Source: a bacterium (GTDB lineage Bacteria; Desulfobacterota; Anaeroferrophillalia; Anaeroferrophillales; Anaeroferrophillaceae). From it: DNA of 7,083 nt. The stretch covers positions 1-7,083 of the forward strand of contig JAOZRP010000120.1 of assembly GCA_029940125.1 (NCBI GenBank), written 5' to 3'. Numbering within the stretch: the first letter of the stretch is position 1; each line of letters opens with the position of its first letter. The position numbers and the translations under genes are program-made. The notes under the pieces were generated by a model that saw only the letters and a list, made by a program, of their open reading frames with translations, was not told the origin of the DNA and did no database searches. Below are positions 5,652 to 7,083 of the stretch, in pieces.

Positions 5652-6862
5652 AACAGGTAAAGAAAATTGTTCTGGCTTATTCCGGCGGTCTGGATACTTC
5701 CGTTATCCTCAAATGGCTGAAAAATGAATACCACTGTGAGGTGGTGGCCTATGCCGCCGAGCTTGGCCAGGGCAAGGAGCTGGCCGGCATTGAAGAAAAA
5801 GCCATGGCCACCGGGGCCAGTCAGGTGTTTGTTGACGACCTGCGCAATGAGTTTGTGGCCGATTATGTTTTCCCCATGTTCCGCGGCAATGCCATTTATG
5901 AAGGCACCTATCTCCTGGGGACCTCCATTGCCCGACCCCTGATCGCCAAACGGCAGATTGAAATTGCCCGCCAGGTGGGGGCCGATGCCGTTGCCCATGG
6001 GGCAACCGGCAAGGGGAATGACCAGGTGCGCTTTGAACTGGCCTATTACGCCCTGGACCCGGATATTACCGTCATCGCTCCCTGGCGGACCTGGGACCTT
6101 AATTCCCGGGAAAAATTGATGAATTATGCCCGGGAGAACAATATTCCCATTCCGGTAAGCAAGGAAAAGCCTTACAGCAGCGACCGGAACCTGCTGCACA
6201 TCAGTTTCGAGGGCGGCGTCCTGGAAGATCCCTGGAATGAGCCGCCGGAAGACATGTTTGTGCTTTCCGTTTCCCCGGAGCGGGCTCCGGACCGGCCGTT
6301 GTACGTGGAGATTGAGTTCAGGGAAGGTGACCCGGTGGCCATCGACGGCGAATCCCTCGGGCCGGCGGCTTTGCTGCAGCGGCTGAACGAATTGGGCGGC
6401 AGCAACGGCATCGGCCGGGTTGATCTGGTGGAAAACCGTTTCGTGGGCATGAAATCTCGCGGGGTGTATGAAACTCCCGGGGGAACCATTCTCTACCATG
6501 CCCGGCGGGCCCTGGAATCGATTACCATGGACCGTGAAGTCATGTTTCTGCGCGATTCCCTGGTGCCGGAATACGCCCGCATGATATACAATGGCTTCTG
6601 GTTTGCCCCTGAACGCCTGGCCATGCAGGCTTTTATCGATCACAGCCAGCGCAATGTTTCCGGGACCGTGCGGGTGAAGCTTTATAAAGGGAACTGCATC
6701 GTGGTGGGCCGCAAATCATCCCTGACCCTGTATCATCCGGAACTGGCAACCTTTGAGGAAGATACCGTTTACAACCAGGCGGACGCGGAAGGCTTTATCA
6801 GGCTCAACGCCCTGCGGCTGAAGGCCCGGTCCATTCTGGAAAGCAGCCGCAAAAAGGATTGA
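5648..6862 (+). CDS. argG: Argininosuccinate synthase
   Basis: ArgG condenses citrulline with aspartate, using ATP and passing through a citrulline-adenylate intermediate, to form argininosuccinate. The 404 residues match the family length. Motifs are the N-type ATP pyrophosphatase loop SGGLDTS (12-18), the EGTYLLGTSIARP segment (about 85-97), HGATGKGNDQVRFE (117-130), APWR with WDLNSREK (about 144-156), and the synthetase-domain YSSDRNLLHIS and GRVDLVENRFVGMKSRG blocks. ATG 5648 overlaps the argF stop as ATGA (5648-5651). GGGAGG (5636-5641) is six bases upstream, so translation should be strong as well as coupled. It is the last gene of the operon visible here; argH does not follow within the next 221 bases. 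Confidence 0.97.
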   Translation: MKQVKKIVLAYSGGLDTSVILKWLKNEYHCEVVAYAAELGQGKELAGIEEKAMATGASQVFVDDLRNEFVADYVFPMFRGNAIYEGTYLLGTSIARPLIAKRQIEIARQVGADAVAHGATGKGNDQVRFELAYYALDPDITVIAPWRTWDLNSREKLMNYARENNIPIPVSKEKPYSSDRNLLHISFEGGVLEDPWNEPPEDMFVLSVSPERAPDRPLYVEIEFREGDPVAIDGESLGPAALLQRLNELGGSNGIGRVDLVENRFVGMKSRGVYETPGGTILYHARRALESITMDREVMFLRDSLVPEYARMIYNGFWFAPERLAMQAFIDHSQRNVSGTVRVKLYKGNCIVVGRKSSLTLYHPELATFEEDTVYNQADAEGFIRLNALRLKARSILESSRKKD

Positions 6863-6894
6863 CGCTCCGCATCGCCTTTTGCCCAGTTTTCTGA

Positions 6895-6937
6895 CCGGTG
6901 AAAGTCCGCAGGCTTTTAACCGGGCAGTAGACTGGTT
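6895..6937 (+). other. Alternative hairpins downstream of argG
   Basis: CCGGT (6895-6899) pairs with ACCGG (6919-6923), and AAAG (6901-6904) with CTTT (6913-6916). A CC/GG pair around GCA extends the stem inside. The same AACCGG strand (6918-6923) can instead pair with CTGGTT (6932-6937). The two folds exclude each other, but no T tract follows either. The surrounding stretch 6863-7083 has no credible gene; it also holds an A5/T5 stem at 6963-6977 and a GTTCGG/CCGAAC pair (7039-7044, 7070-7075). No known riboswitch consensus is recognised. Confidence 0.3.
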
Positions 6938-7083
6938 CCAGGTGCTTGGCAGAACAAAGCAGAAAAATGGGGTTTTTAGTACCTTACGCCTGAAATGCTG
7001 TCACAAAAAGCAAGAAATTGTCGGGAATATTTAAGGATGTTCGGGCTTGGCTCATAGCGGTTTTGGCCGCCGAACGAATCACA

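Noticed and set aside
5609..6643. 344-codon open frame on the minus strand opposite argG (and 4770-5606 opposite argF)
   Set aside because: Both are shadows of clear arginine genes, with His/Pro/Gly-rich low-information translations and no ribosome site that I can support.
6892..6914. GGTGAAAGTCC motif suggesting a cobalamin riboswitch, RNase P RNA or group II intron fragment
   Set aside because: The remaining conserved elements of each family are missing, and the bases are better explained by a local hairpin.
6994..7056. Twenty-codon ORF near the right end
   Set aside because: No ribosome site, no recognisable sequence, and stops inside the window; not supportable as a gene.

Overview
The window looks like a piece of chromosome from a Gram-negative-type bacterium. 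The SRP RNA is the short 4.5S form without an Alu domain, DnaX carries the proteobacterial-style C-terminal extension, and the order tRNA-Ser / ffs / dnaX / ebfC followed by an arg cluster suggests a Desulfobacterota-like (deltaproteobacterial) host. The lineage is an inference from layout and protein style; no marker here proves it.

Layout from left to right. (1) 27-692, minus strand: a MobA/MocA-type nucleotidyltransferase, probably acting on the molybdenum cofactor. (2) 693-886: a divergent intergenic region with a consensus-like promoter (TTGACA, 16 nt, TCTAAG) pointing right and an imperfect hairpin. (3) 887-974: tRNA-Ser(GGA) with an encoded CCA end. Only a few bases later comes the 4.5S SRP RNA (981-1111), whose closing helix runs into a T6 tract. 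(4) 1137-2813: dnaX, the tau subunit of the DNA polymerase III clamp loader. (5) 2973-3290: ebfC/ybaB, a nucleoid-associated protein. (6) 3291-3546: a non-coding spacer with a TGAAG-rich palindromic element and a short upstream ORF whose stop codon overlaps the argD start. (7) 3547-6862: argD-argF-argG, a tight arginine-biosynthesis operon with 4-nt overlaps at both junctions. (8) 6863-7083: no credible gene; alternative RNA hairpins only.

How the genes work together. tRNA-Ser, SRP RNA, dnaX and ebfC form a housekeeping block for translation, protein targeting and replication. Such blocks often continue into recR, but here the arginine genes follow. ArgD makes N-acetylornithine, ArgF converts ornithine to citrulline, and ArgG converts citrulline to argininosuccinate. 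The lyase ArgH and the upstream steps (argJ, argB, argC) must lie elsewhere.

I see no phage, transposase, CRISPR array, toxin-antitoxin or defence system, and no evidence for an entirely new system. The most distinctive signals are the argD upstream ORF with its TGATG overlap, the palindromic TGAAG repeat, the SRP-RNA/dnaX leader arrangement, a possible slippery site in dnaX, and competing hairpins after argG.
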